A DNA stretch of 64,000 nucleotides from Tomocerus qinae (GCA_020055645.1 CM034547.1:6386001-6450000); one strand, 5' to 3'; shown: positions 35,624-48,375, numbered from the stretch's first letter. Made by a program: numbers and translations. The notes: generated from the sequence alone by a model not told the origin.

Positions 35624-36927
35624 ATGCCTTGGAAAATTCCGATTTTGAGTTTTGAATGGGACATGGAAGGAACATGCCCCACTGGTTTACATATTCTGAT
35701 TATATTAATTGTAGCAGTTTGCATACCCTTAAGCTGCGGACAAGATTGTACTCAAAACACAGATTGCACTGATGCCGGACAGACATGCGAGACGGCTCCA
35801 AGTGGTAGTGGTAAAATCTGTTCAAATAAAGCATGTACGGCGGACAATGATTGTAGCACAGTTACGGATACAAAATGTCTTGATGATTTACTAAAATCTC
35901 CGCTAAAATCTTGCCAGATTCGTAAGTTCGGATCGGGAAATGTCATATTTTTGTACTTATTTTAAGCGAAAGAAAATGTTAGTTCTGCTACATTCAAAAA
36001 CATCAATGGTTATTAATTTATTAATTAGCGACGACGACTCCGATTCCAATACGAACGCCGATGGTTCGATACTACGGTCTTGGTGTTAAGCATGGCGCTC
36101 CCTGCAGATCCTTCCCCCATGAAATCCTTGAGATACAAAATTCGGGTATAAATGTGGAGGACAAGAAAAATAAATTTGACTCTGCGGCTGCTGCATCGCC
36201 AGAAAACTTTGACCATCCTGTCTGCAACTGGAAAATCTCCAGGCTACAATGTGTTCCCAACCGTGAGCAGCCACCTCCGTCTTCCTCGGGGAAAGGTGAT
36301 TCATTTGTACTCACGTTTTACTCATCCTTCAAAAAGTCTGGCCATTTTTTATTAGAGTTATCAATCAGACTGTTTCAGAGAATTTTCCTTTTCAGTCGTT
36401 TATCCTTTGGGAACTTGTCAATGTTTACTCGAAATGGGAGAGAGAGCAATTTGGGTTGATAATACGTACACATCGAAATCTGGTAATACATTTGGACAGT
36501 GCTTTATCCCTGCAGGTTTAGGTAACTCATTTATAACCATTTACTCATTTATTATTATTCTTTTGAATTTAAACAGTTTATTTATTCTATCAATGCCCAA
36601 TATTTATTTACCGATTTAGGTGAGAGTAGCAAGTGCGGACATGATATTGTCATTCCCACCGGACTAATAGACACTGGCAAAGATACTTCTATAATCGCAG
36701 GCAAGTCTGCCAATTTTTGTACTCCGGGTTCCGAATGTCGAATAGGTTACAAATACGTTGGTACCCAATGTAGCTGCAAGAAGGGTCACACGTTGGTTAA
36801 GAGTACAGCTACGTGCAAAGGAGAAAGTGGAGCAGCACAACGGATAAAGATAACTTTTATGATTTTTTACGTTCCCTTAGTCAATACAATTTTTACTCTG
36901 ATCAGATTTCAACTTAAAATTACATAA
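35624..36927 (+). CDS. Secreted cysteine-rich protein, 332 aa, four exons
   Basis: Exons: 35624-35921, 36029-36295, 36396-36521, 36620-36927. All introns are phase 1, and the total is 999 nt. An internal ATG at 35663 (residue 14) begins a convincing signal peptide, with a run of I/L/V ending in LSCGQ, so it may be the true start. The mature part has regularly spaced cysteines in its first 60 residues (DCTQNTDCTDAGQTC, then KACTADNDC), a central TTTPIP linker, and a second cysteine cluster in exon 4 (SECRIGYKYVG, CSCKKGH). The pattern recalls EB- or EGF-like extracellular modules, but I cannot name a family. The C-terminus is hydrophobic and could be a membrane or GPI-anchor signal. AATAAA at 36985-36990. 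It has no evident link to the synthetases. Confidence 0.75.
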
Positions 36928-38174
36928 CAGCTACTTTAAAATGAAGCGCCAAGCGGTTTGCATAAATGAAAATGTCCAATGTATAATAAATTTTAATAAT
37001 TATGTTATTTTATGCTGAAATGAAAGGAAGTTCAAAAAACAAATAGGAAGTGATGGCCATTTTAATTGGGAATATATTCAATGTTATTCTCTTTGTACAA
37101 AATGGGAATGGCAATCAGACAAATAGCTACAAGTTATTATAAAGAGCTGTACTAATTGCACTGTATATACAATACTTGATACACCTTCTATTTTGTAGCT
37201 TTATCTTTACAAATCAGCCAGGGAATTTTCTGTTTGGTATGTTTGCAGTTGTTTTCTTAAGCAACCTTAACCTCGAAGCAATATAAAAGTACTTTTAATT
37301 AACCTGATGTGATGACAGATTGTCGAGCTTCGTTCAAGTTAGTGGCATAGCTGTGTTATTTTTTAATATGTAAATCAAATGTAAATATTAAATGTGTAGA
37401 CAATTTGAATGATTATTGATATGAGATATTGTATACAGAAAAAGGGAAAACGTCTCGTGTCTTGACATTAATCGTGTAATTTATTACTCGAGGAGTTATA
37501 AAAATGTAGATTTACAAAGAGCTTTGCTATTTATATTTGTCCTTTATGCTTAGCTTTGAAATCCTGCTGTACATTAAAAAGGGAAGATAGCAAAGACCTA
37601 TTTATAACACAAGTGCAATAATTTTAACGAGGAGTAACATGAAAAAGTGACTTAATCGGTAAGGACAATCTGATACAATTAGAACTCAATAAAATATTAC
37701 TTAGCCTTACTTGTATGTATTTAGATGACCCTAATAATTAAATATACGTACTGTACTGTACTGAGGTATTATGTATAATATTGTAATACAGGAAATATTA
37801 CTATTAAATAGAACGAAATGTTAACAAACATGGAAAATTTGTGATAACACTGATATACAATATCTAAAATCAAGTAAACCTAGTTACATACTAAAACTTA
37901 TTCTTTATTATTTAACTATGGAAAATGGAAAACACTAGAATTAGAGTAAATTAATGCATTATTGCATTGAAAGCTGAAGGTATCATTTTATCGTGCAGTA
38001 CTCAATTTACAACAGGATTGTAAAGTATATATGCAATACTATACTTAATACATTATTATTATTACATTATTGGTACATTGTTCATTGCGCTATGTAATTA
38101 CAATACGCTGCTACTACGACATAGATTTGACTGACAGGAAATTGATTGGATTATCTGTTTGTAGTATTAACATT
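36928..38174. other. Intergenic, convergent between cysteine-rich gene and four-TM gene
   Basis: Holds the AATAAA at 36985-36990 for the plus-strand gene and presumably the 3' untranslated region of the minus-strand gene in its right part. No other gene seen. Confidence 0.45.
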
Positions 38175-40871
38175 TTAAGCCCTGAGCTTCAGTCTGCCAC
38201 TCGTGGCCACAATCTCTTTCCTAAATTCATTGACAACAACCAGAGCATAGATTCTGTACAAGTTGAGAGGCTCGAGTGCCCAGTCCACCCAGTCGTGCTT
38301 CAGGGTTATTATTGACACTATACTCACTATCAGAAATAGCAGCGTGATGAATAAACGGAACCAAAACCAAGTCTTGCAAGCTGCGCCGTCCCTCTGCACA
38401 AAAATATACATTTTCATCATTTACAAAGCCCAAATTTATATTTATCATTTATGTATTTACTAACAAAGAGCCTACAAGCGAGCATACTCATGAAAAACTA
38501 TGTTTAGTAATTTCTAGATTACATTTAAAAATACTTCCACAGTAAAAGAAACTGGAAAATCTGCCTTTATACTATTTCTGGCTAAATATATTGAAGTAAA
38601 TATTCCTGGGAGATTAAAAATCCTATGATGACCAAATTAACCATGCTGAAAGCTGTCTTAAGATGACTGTTATTCTTCCAAGGATTATCAATGAACTAAC
38701 AAATTCCTGGGAATTTAATGGAATGCAATAAAAACTTTAGATAAACTTGGATTACTGTCCCATCGTGGAGATTAGGAAAAGTCTTACTTAATTGTACCAT
38801 CATAGTAAAAGCTCATTTCGCCATTAGATTATTCCATGCTGCTATTTTTTCTCATTCAGTTTCCCTGTAGAGGCTAATAATAGTCACCAGAAAAAAACTG
38901 GTTTTCAAGAGATACAACTACAACAATTTTCTTTAACCGTATGGACAAGGAAAATATGTTCAAAATCTGATAGAGCAATTGCGTAAGTTTTTACAATTCA
39001 GACTGCACATTTGAAACACTCTTCAAGCATTGTGGAATAATGTTTAAACTGAGATAATTAAGTGAATGTAGGATTAGTCATCCTGTAAGGACTGTTGTTG
39101 CACAGAAACGGATAAATCCAGTTGCATAAAGTGTATTTTTCCTAATGGGTCTAAAGTTTAAGCTACGTACGTCATACTTGTTTTTGTTTTGCTTGACTAA
39201 TTGTATGTAGGGACTTACATTCTTGGAGGCTCTAAGGAGTAACCGGCAAAGCCATACTTCCATCCCAACGTAGACGATAAAGAAGACGATGGCAAGTACG
39301 ACGAGGAATATCACTAGACCCAACATGTGCATCATTCCAGGTTCTGAGAAGCAAGGTACAAGAAAAATGTAGGCTTTAATTGCTTCATCATTATCTTTAT
39401 CACTTAATCTATTTATCTACATTTTTATCAAGGTTTCTATTTTTATAGCTCTTATCTGCTTTGTTAAGAAATGTGTAAATTGGATACATGCTGAATAGAC
39501 AATTTCTTCAAAAATTGAAAGAAAGTAAAAATCTTAACGATTTGTATAGAGTTATGATTATAAAAGCTACTTCTTTACACTAAATAAATTTTACTTAGAA
39601 TGAATTAGTTTAATATCAATATTTTGAATCATTGTGTTAATAGGTACCTAAATGATGTGGTGTGTCATGATGAGTATATGACCCGAATTCTTGGGCATGT
39701 TGTATAGGATCATGAATCCCTGGAAGAGTTTCTCCGTATTCCGTAGCATTGTCACCAGTATTCCAGACAGTTTCTATTCATACAAAAGCTATTTATTTTT
39801 GTACAAGTGACCACTCAAGCAAAATACACAAGGAACTAATTCTATAGAATAATAATAAAATGTTGGACAGGAAAAAGTGTTATTGGAGTTAATTGGTAAA
39901 TATTAAATTAATTGCATGAGTTTGCCTAGAGAATGATAAGCGATAGAAAATTAAACTACAGCATCAAAGCACGTACCATTATATTCTCCTAAATCGACTT
40001 CATACTCTTTGTACATGTACTCATAAGCGATGCCTCGAGTTACGATCACAAAACAGCTAACAACCTGTAACACAACAGAACATGACAAAAATGTTAATAA
40101 TGCAATTGAACATGTGAACATGACTTCTGTACTGCGTCATTATCTCTATCCATTCCTGCATCTATACTTTACTTTCATATTGTATGTCGATATACAACTA
40201 AAATAATTTAAAATTACATAAAACTATTTCTTGTTATTCCTTCCTTAACTTTGTATACAAAGACTGTATTAAATTATCAGTAATTTAAATCAGAGTTAAC
40301 CGTTGCATTATGTGCGTCTATCATAGTAATAAATGCATTTCGATAACAAACTAAATTGTATAATAGAACAAAAGATTTAAATTGCAATGAAATTGCATAG
40401 CTACATATAATTGCATTTACAGTTTATCTAATGTCATCATACTTTTTTAAGATAAGATGAATTGATGCATCAGAGTTAATTATATTGTGATTTGTATGCA
40501 GTATACGTAAGCATTACGGAAATTAGCGATTAGCTACAATAACCACAGACTGCATTGACATTTCGTATGAATGAATGATAATAATTATGAGAAATTGGTT
40601 TAGAAACTACAGTTTAGAAAACAGAAACTTTAGTAAATTGTTTACAGATAAAATTGAGTTGCTTTACAATACGACAGAGTTAATGACGCATTATTAGTCA
40701 TTTAATCTTCTAAAACCAATTGTATATTGTACACACAATGGATTTAGTTTATGGTAAACGTTATTAGGTAATTAGGTTAGTTGTTGAATTATTGCTTACC
40801 AAATCAGCGATAGCAATCGCTTTCGCTCCTTTTTGCAGCGAATATCCGCAAATTGGATGAGGGATTTTCAT
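38175..40871 (-). CDS. Four-transmembrane protein, DUF4728/LAPTM-like, 209 aa, five coding exons
   Basis: Read on the minus strand, exons are 40871-40800, 40064-39977, 39773-39648, 39343-39219, 38393-38175. Phases are 0,1,1,0, all junctions are GT-AG, and the total is 630 nt. The protein starts MKIPHPICGYSLQKGAKAIA. It has one hydrophobic segment at about residues 18-38, then an extracellular or lumenal loop rich in acidic and histidine residues with an N-glycosylation sequon (NAT), two long hydrophobic segments (LVIFLVVLAIVFFIVYVG and LFITLLFLIVSIVSIITL), and a tail with NLYRIYALVVVNEF. This last motif and the layout resemble the small arthropod four-TM family annotated as DUF4728 and, more distantly, LAPTM-type lysosomal proteins. 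The function is unknown and the family call is by eye. Confidence 0.75.
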
Positions 40872-43800
40872 TTTGGATAGATTTTCACTTCCGTTGCTAA
40901 AATTTCACCTTTCAACCTTTTCAACTCACTCAGCACACACAATATAACAAAAACTAGTAAATCTTCGTATCTATCAGATAGACATTATTTTGCACATATT
41001 CTTAAAGTCGTGAACCCAAAACAAAATAATAATTACTTAAATTCGTCATAAAATGTTGAACTTAAAAAACAAGGCATCCAAAACAAGTCATCCGACGGTA
41101 TTTAATTACTAAGTCACAGAAGTTTGTGAAGAGAAGTGTGAAGTGAGATGCTGACTGAAGCTGAATGCAAAGCAGAGGAGAACAAATACCAACTCACATT
41201 GCACTTTGGTCGGAACTTGCCATTTGACTGAAAGATTGAGAAGAATTATTCGATGAGTTGCACTGCAGTCGCACGCACTTAGACTGGCTATCTCCAATCT
41301 CTTGCCTCTCTTACTTAACGTTAATTTTTCGGTGTTATATAAATATATAATGCATCAAACCAACCTTTTATATATATAAGCTATAGTGTATCCTACTTGT
41401 GTATAGAGATAAATACCTACTTAATTGTTATCTAGTTGGTTTAGACAGAAGGGAAGTGCAGAGGGGTTACCTTTTCCACGTTTAAAATGGTTTTGTGTAA
41501 TGCAGAAAAGCCAAGTCTCAATGTATTCTTTAGTGTATGTATTAGACTACGTAATGGAGTAGTGGACATTTATGTGGGCTGAATAACAGGGAACAGACAT
41601 AACAACAATAAAACGCCATAACTAGTCGTATTCACATAATACAAGTGCTAGCAAGTACCTAGAACCAAAGCAAATGTAGAAGCCAAAGTCAAATGAGTTT
41701 ACATAGGAAAGGTCTGAATTGTCAGTAAGAGTCTCAATCTCTATCTCTCTGTTTTGAATTCTGCTGTTTGTTTCTATCTCAAAATCTCTATTAACTTCTA
41801 TAGTTGGTTATATACATATAAAGTATAAACAATACAGGCTTTTTTGTCTCACTTATCACAGATAAGCTTGCTTTTCCTTCTTGTTTTTCCTTTATTCTAT
41901 TCTCACTTGTCCTATTCTTTCTATTATATTCCCATTTTGTTTAATCTTCCCAATTCATCTTAGTCAACTGGGCCATTCAATCTATGTAGTACAAGAATGA
42001 GTGTCTCACTTGAATAACTGAATGAATTTGTCTTCTTTTAATATATACACAGAACAGAAATTCATGCGTTTACTTTACATATTCGGTATAACTTGCTTTA
42101 CTTGACTTTGTAGTGTTAAATGATATAAATTGGCGAATTAACTCGAAGTACATAGAAACCGAAGCTAATAGGTATAAGAGCAAGCGAGTATTATTATAGT
42201 ACTAGTTAATAGAGACAACAATCCCTACTTAAATATTGCATGTGAATATAAAGTGCTTAGAGCTATAAAGTAACCAAGAATTAGACAAGGTCTTTTACTT
42301 CTATTCTTGCAGTTTGTTTCTGGAATGGAAATCTGCTCAAGTATGAAAAGAAATTCTTCCTACTTTTAGCTCCTCTTGCTTGGCACAATAAAATCTTTTT
42401 GTTCCCTGCCTTAACTGTGCTTTACTCCTATCGACATTGTCTTCTCGTATTTTGCATTCATTCATTGTTGTGAACGAGTCAAGATTTTGTGTCTCAAATA
42501 CAATAAAAGCACTAAGAGTATAGTATAAATCAACTTTTTATGCATATTATTATAAATTTGTCAGAGTATTGTAATGAAGGTGCGCTAATACTTAAAACAC
42601 TTATTGTTAATGAAAGTGTGAGTTCTCTTCTGGTATTGCCCTGTGGCTTCCTTTTGTTAAATTAGTACTCGAATAACAGTATTGTATTTCTGTAAGTAGT
42701 ATTCTCCTCTGGACTCATTGTAATAATAGTATACTTTTTATATTAGCAAGAAGAGTGATTTTACTAGAGAACAGAAAATAACCTTCACTCTCTCTGCACT
42801 TAATAGATATAACAATGAGTGATACTGCCATTAAACTTAAAGACACTTGTTATGAATTTCTGGTGAGATGGACTTGGCACTCTTGTCGAGAATGCACTTT
42901 ACGGATCCTTTCTATGCATAGAAAATAGATAAAGGCACTACTTATGAATTTACACAAGCTGTAATAAACCTTTAGTTGACTACTACTACTTAATGCTTCA
43001 CATTGTGCTACGATTAGATTCAATGTTAATAAGTTTCTCCTTCCAAGGTGTTACGTGTTAGCACATGCTTTATTTACTTGTGATTAAAATCAATGCATCA
43101 TTACTGATTTAACGAAGGTACTCGTTTCTAAATTGTTCAGTGCCATAAAAAATAGTTTAAACTAGTCTTCAAATGAAAATGAAAATACATTCTAAGATCT
43201 TTTGTTTGGAGCTATAATAGCAGTAACACGCGATCCTGTGACGATTGTCCTTTTGCAATAAAAATGTTTCATTTCTAATATTATTCTTGCAATCCCTAAA
43301 TAATTCTTTATTAATGCTACTAACACTCTTACCATTTTATTTTGATGTAAAATTTATCTGTGATTGTAGAAGACATGATAATCATTGCTATTGTAGTTAC
43401 TGAGGCATAGATATTCTTAGCTAAATACGCCCAGATGAACGAGGTTTACAGTTAAGAATAGTTGTCAGAGATGTTTTGTCGTGGGCGTAAGATTGGGCCA
43501 GTCAGAGTTTGACCAAAGGACAATGATAAATTCATAACAAAATTCTTCAGTGACATAAAGGAAAGGGCAATCTGTGTGACGATGATTAGTACATTTGCAT
43601 GAGAACAATTATATCATTCAATGCATGGGAGTTGCAACTTCCCATATAGGATGGAAGCGCATCTGTCACAAGGACCGCTATAGCAATTAGATGCAAACAC
43701 TTGGATAACTTATAAGAAAATCTAATGATAGCAGAATGAGAATCAAATGCTTCACAATAAAGTATGCCAGTGCCAATCGCATAGTGAACACAAATAATAT

Positions 43801-46778
43801 AACAAACACCGTGTCTTGGCATGGTTCATTGGCTAAAAGATTTCAATTTAGCTTGGCACAATTTGCAAAATTACTAACCTTGTACTAATCTTGGAGTGTA
43901 AGACGTACCTGAATTATTCTCCTGAACTATCCTGACCCTAGACTATTCTAAATATAGAGCTATCAATTTTCACACAAACAAATCAATTGAAAACTTTGTG
44001 CAGGTGCGAGTTTGGGGGACGGATAGAGAGTTTATAATATGGAATGATTTCTACGGTGAAGTGACAGCTAGGGCACGATTCGCTACCTTCATGATACTTT
44101 ACTGAAATCAGTTAATGTAATATTGCATTGTCAGTCAATTTCTCATAAAAACTTGCAAAAATTTAATTTCTGCTCTATTTTACAAATTTTCAATTAACTT
44201 AGAAAAAGTCCATGCACAATCAATTTTCATTCTAAACCATTATTTAAACACTTTCAGATGAATTCTTCAATCTTTTGTGTTCAGCAAAAAATGCAAGTAT
44301 TTCGCTATTTACGATAGAAATGCTCCGATGCACTACAAGATTACCAGATAATCAATTAAGCCTACCTAAAACGATCTTTCTAAATGTTCGAGATATTTGT
44401 CGAAGAAAGTTTTGAAACTTTGTCATCGTACAACAAGCCTTGAAGTAACAAAATATCTTGACATTCTTATATCCTATCTGACTTGTTTACAGAAATGAGA
44501 AGTCAGAATTTTAATCTGAATAAATCTTTCATGAGCATATGTGATTAATTTCACCTTATACAATACTAAAGTATAGACCTGTCAGAAACTTTTGCAGGAG
44601 TCGAAAGATAAACCACAACTAATGAGCTGAGTTTAAATTAATTATACCTGTATGAATTATCTCGAAAGAACATGTGTGACCGATATATTAACTTTTTATT
44701 CCACACAGAGCAATAATTCATAATTATTGATTTAATGGTGAGGATTTGGGAGTTCTGCTGCATTAGTTCCCAGCAGAAGAATGGCTAGACAACTAGTCAC
44801 GCACTAATGCGAAAATCGAGAGAATAAAAGGAGTGTTAACCATACTTATTATAGGTACCTACAGATACTTACTCTCTGTCTGTCCTTCTGTCCCTACTAA
44901 CTCACCCCAGACCACAACACAATGGTTTAAACAGCTGAAAGAAACGGACGCGATAGGAAAAGGGTTGAAAGGAAAGGAAGGTTTTTAGTTGAAATTTCCT
45001 ATCTCACTAATGTTAAATATGTAAATTTCAAACGTCTATAACTATAGCTTCGAACACCATCGGGCCTTGTAACTTACAGATGTAGTTAATTTGAATGCGG
45101 TGATTCCAATGATGTATATATGAACGGCGATCTCGACCGAGAACTTTGTCTAAACTAAGTTGGGAAAATTTAAGTAGGATTTTATGTGGTTAAGCAGTGA
45201 GCGGGAGTGGAAAAGTACTGGGGTAAAAAATGACCGTTTTATTTGTTGAGTTTAAACCTATGTGCACAACTAGAATGCCACATCCATACTTACACACAAG
45301 AACCCATGTGGACATTTGCTTTAGTCATTTGCTTTGCTTGTGGCAAGGCTAGAGGCACAAACTACTCAAATTATTAAGATATCAAATTATGTTCAATTTT
45401 TGACTTCTCGACAGTTATTAAATTAAAATGTATTTCATAAAATGTGTTTTTTGTTCCGTATTTAAGACTACAAATATCTTTGTCTTTATTCTTATACAGA
45501 TATTCATTTCCTTACTTTACTACCCATTAGTGCAGATACATTCGAATATTTTAAAAAAAGTTAGCCAAGCGAAAAAAAAATGTTGACACAGCATTTCCTC
45601 TTTACGACAAGTACACAATAGTGTAACTGAAGCTGAAATGGCGGAAAGGTAAAAGTTGCAGTCGCTTGGCACATAAAAATTTGGAAGTTGCAGTAATACA
45701 CACAAGACAGGTGGTCACAGTTCAAAAAATAATTACTTTTATCACATTATCTTCAGCTAAAGTAGATGTTTATGATAATCATATGCAAGACAGTTTATAT
45801 TTTCAGAGAAAAATTACATTTTTAACGTTAGTGCAAAATGCAAAGTGCAAGGAATAAGTAATTTACATCTTTACTTGTTTTTTAAAACTATTTTTGATGC
45901 AGTTAATTATAATGTGCATTATCTACTACTATAATATCTTAATATTACTACACGGCATTGTTTACCTGTTTGACCAGTAAATTCAGCTTTTTTGCAATTG
46001 AGTTGCTGTTAAAGATATTACAGCATAATTTACATGAAAATGTTTAAAGGCCATATTAAAAGTGAATTGCATTGGGATTTTGTACAAGTAGGTACCAAGT
46101 GTTACTATTCCAATTGTCGTATTAAGGAGTATGCTTAGCCTCTTTAGGTACCTACTTATCGTGTGTATGCTACAAGACGCATTGCGTAACATTTGGAGAA
46201 ACGGAAGGACGTGAAGGCAGTAGACAGGTATGTCAAAGAGAGCGAAAGGAAACATAAGTATGCAGGAGGCATAGCCCAATTGCAGAAATATTTGACGAGG
46301 CGAAGACCTTTAGAATTGTGCATAGGTACTTTCATTCATTCATTAGACTTCTGTTGAGGTTAAACTGATTAGAAGACAAATGCACCTCGTAGGTACTTAA
46401 AATTCTCGTCAGAGTACAATCTACACCTTGTACATAGTTTTTGCATAATACACAAGCACCCATTAAGTTAGATTGTGTTTACCTTCACATGATCTAAATA
46501 GGATCGTATTATCACCTCTCTGCTCCTACCTGCGACTTCTCATTTTAAATTAACATAATTATTGACTGATTATCATTTGACATTCGAAATCTGCATCTCA
46601 TTCACGTTACAAATAGCCATCATAAGCGCCTAATCACTTTTACTCTTATTCCTTTTACAAACAAAGGCGACTCAACTTTTGGGCGTGCATTATTTACCTT
46701 TGCATCTGCATCCACAGACATCGTTTCATAAAATGTTAAGGCTGGTACTATATTATTAGTTATGCATGCAATTTCACA
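40872..46778. other. Gene-poor interval of about 5.9 kb
   Basis: The left end should hold the promoter and any 5' non-coding exon of the minus-strand four-TM gene. Several open frames of 60-98 codons occur (for example minus 45983-46279), but none shows a domain, a plausible splice partner or repeat support. I see no RNA gene and no long repeat. Confidence 0.4.
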
Positions 46779-46838
46779 AACTACAAAACTAGGAACCTGT
46801 CTGTACGTTACTCTTCAAAACAAAATGATCGTGAGTGA
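46779..46838 (+). repeat. Relic of a lost upstream glycine/tyrosine gene unit
   Basis: The words CTACAAAACTAGGAACCTGT and CTGTACGTTACTCTTC followed by GATCGTGA match the sequence found just after the stop codons of the glycine/tyrosine-rich genes. They lie about 250 bp before the first intact copy. They look like the 3' flank of a former copy whose coding part is gone. Confidence 0.6.
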
Positions 46839-47020
46839 AGCTCATTGGATTACATAATGATTATCAACACCGCAAATTAATACCCAGACAACTACCCGTT
46901 ATCTTGCTATATATTTGAATTCGCTATCATTACGGACATAGATTTTATTTAGATACCAAGTGAAAGGATTTGCAGCTAGTATTATTGCAATTGTTGGGAT
47001 TTCAAGAAGTAAATCAAAGT

Positions 47021-47027
47021 TATAAAG
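47021..47027 (+). promoter_or_regulatory. TATA box of GY gene copy 1
   Basis: TATAAAG lies 60 bp before the start codon and sits inside a block conserved in all four copies (CAAAGTTATA). Equivalent boxes are at about 47986 (TATAAAG), 48969 (TATACAAAG) and 49943 (TATACTAAAG). Spacing to the ATG is similar in each. Confidence 0.6.
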
Positions 47028-47080
47028 CATGTTTCGAAAAGACTAAATAATTTCAAACCGCAAATGAGGAAGATTCCCCC

Positions 47081-47377
47081 ATGGCTTTTATTTATCCATC
47101 GTATATGCCAGCCTATGGTTTAGGCTATGGTGGCTATGGCTATGGTGGTGGCTTTGGAATGGATTACGAAGTTGGCCTGGGACTGGGTCTTGGACTTGGA
47201 TATGGTGGATATGGAGGATATGGTGGATATGGATATGACGGATATGGTGGATATGGCGGATATGGATACTACGGAGGTGGCTTTCTGGGGATTTGCCTCA
47301 TTATCTCTTTCTTTTTAATTGTTGCATTTATTATTATATTCACTACTAAAATGGACGATAATTTTTTTCAACGATGA
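47081..47377 (+). CDS. GY gene copy 1: glycine/tyrosine-rich small membrane-anchored protein, 98 aa
   Basis: Single-exon frame. It begins MAFIYPSYMPAYGLGYGG, followed by GGFGMDYEVG, a GLGLGLG stretch and repeated GGYG units (to about residue 65). A hydrophobic C-terminal segment (LGICLIISFFLIVAFIIIF) could insert in a membrane. There is no N-terminal signal peptide, so a tail-anchored orientation is likely. Compared with copy 3, one extra base after TTK removes the stop and adds a short tail ending NFFQR. A TATA box lies 60 bp upstream. The function is unknown. Gly/Tyr repeats occur in structural, adhesive and antimicrobial-type proteins, but I cannot choose among these. Confidence 0.8.
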   Translation: MAFIYPSYMPAYGLGYGGYGYGGGFGMDYEVGLGLGLGLGYGGYGGYGGYGYDGYGGYGGYGYYGGGFLGICLIISFFLIVAFIIIFTTKMDDNFFQR

Positions 47378-47556
47378 ATACTACAAAACTGGGAGCCTGT
47401 CTGTACGATGCTCTCCTAAACAAAGTTGTGATCGTGATACTGTAGTACGAATTTACATGTCTATTACATTCTTTAAGATCACAGAGCAATTGCATACCAA
47501 TTAACCAATTTGTTGCATATTCATATTTAATTGTATATGTTTTTATTTGATTGCAG

Positions 47557-47634
47557 TCAGAAGCTCTTTCTCTAGAAGAAGTAGAAAAGCATTTCTCTGT
47601 AGCGCTAGAAGCCTTAATTCATGACCACGAATGA
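47557..47634 (+). other. Candidate 3' exon with a 25-codon frame after GY gene copy 1
   Basis: A strong acceptor-like sequence (TTTTTATTTGATTGCAG) precedes a short frame beginning SEALSLEEVEKHFS and ending in HDHE stop. The same frame survives after copy 3 (49527-49601) with a clean 3-nt deletion, but is shifted after copy 2. I could not identify a matching donor, so it could be an alternative exon, a 3' untranslated exon or chance. Confidence 0.3.
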
Positions 47635-48045
47635 ATACAATTTCATATAATGTTATGTCGGAAACCGATTTGTAAAAATTCAAAATACAAGACCAGTTAG
47701 GAACAGGAAGTCTGTTATAATTAAATTCTTACGTTTATTTCTTACTGATGCTTACCAAAGAACTTAGACTACGTTTTATTAGAGCATGATTATCTAAATC
47801 GCCAATTGATACCCAGACAACTATACCGTCATCATCCTATCCAACTCCCCAAGTAATAATAATAAAAAATATTTGAATTTGCCAATGTAAGAATAGTATT
47901 GCTATCTCATTTAGTAGCTACGAAGTGAACGGTTTTGCGGCTGATATTATTGCAACTGTTGGGATTTCAAGAAGTAATTCAAAGTTATAAAGCATGTTTC
48001 GAAAAGGCTAAATAATTTCAAACCGCAAATGAGAAAGATTCCCCC

Positions 48046-48375
48046 ATGGCTTTTATTTATCCATCGTATATGCCAGCCTATGGTTTAGGCTACGGTGGCT
48101 ACGGCTACGGTGGTGGCTTCGGAATGGATTACGAAGTTGGCCTGGGCCTGGGTGTTGGACTTGGATATGGAGGATATGGCGGATATGGTGGATATGGCGG
48201 ATATGGTGGATATGGCGGATATGGTGGATATGGCGGATATGGCGGATATGGCGGATATGGATACTACGGAGATGGCATACAGTGTTGCCATCAAGGCTGT
48301 GGTTTTGTGGGGGCTTGTCTCATCATCTCTTTCATTTTAATTGTTGGATTGTTTTTTATATTCAGTATGAAATGA
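48046..48375 (+). CDS. GY gene copy 2: glycine/tyrosine-rich small membrane-anchored protein, 109 aa
   Basis: Same N-terminus as copy 1 (MAFIYPSYMPAYGLGYGG, then MDYEVGLGLG). The GGY repeat is the longest of the four, about ten GGY units in a row. Just before the hydrophobic tail it has CCHQGC, and another cysteine at the start of the tail. Such membrane-proximal cysteines could be lipid-modified or form disulfides. It ends FSMK. The repeat DNA alternates GGATATGGC and GGATATGGT, so other frames are also open; only this frame shares its N- and C-termini with all copies. Confidence 0.8.
   Translation: MAFIYPSYMPAYGLGYGGYGYGGGFGMDYEVGLGLGVGLGYGGYGGYGGYGGYGGYGGYGGYGGYGGYGGYGYYGDGIQCCHQGCGFVGACLIISFILIVGLFFIFSMK

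Noticed and set aside
45983-46279. 98-codon minus-strand frame
   Set aside because: No domain and no supporting exon nearby; within chance expectation for AT-rich DNA of this length.
41300-46700. Search for tRNA-like B-box words and CRISPR-like spaced repeats
   Set aside because: No convincing GGTTCGA-type box with a foldable partner and no regularly spaced direct repeats were found.
48085-48340. Long open frames in the other plus frame and on the minus strand across the GY repeat
   Set aside because: They arise from the periodic GGATATGGN repeat. Only the GY frame has non-repetitive N- and C-termini conserved in all four copies.
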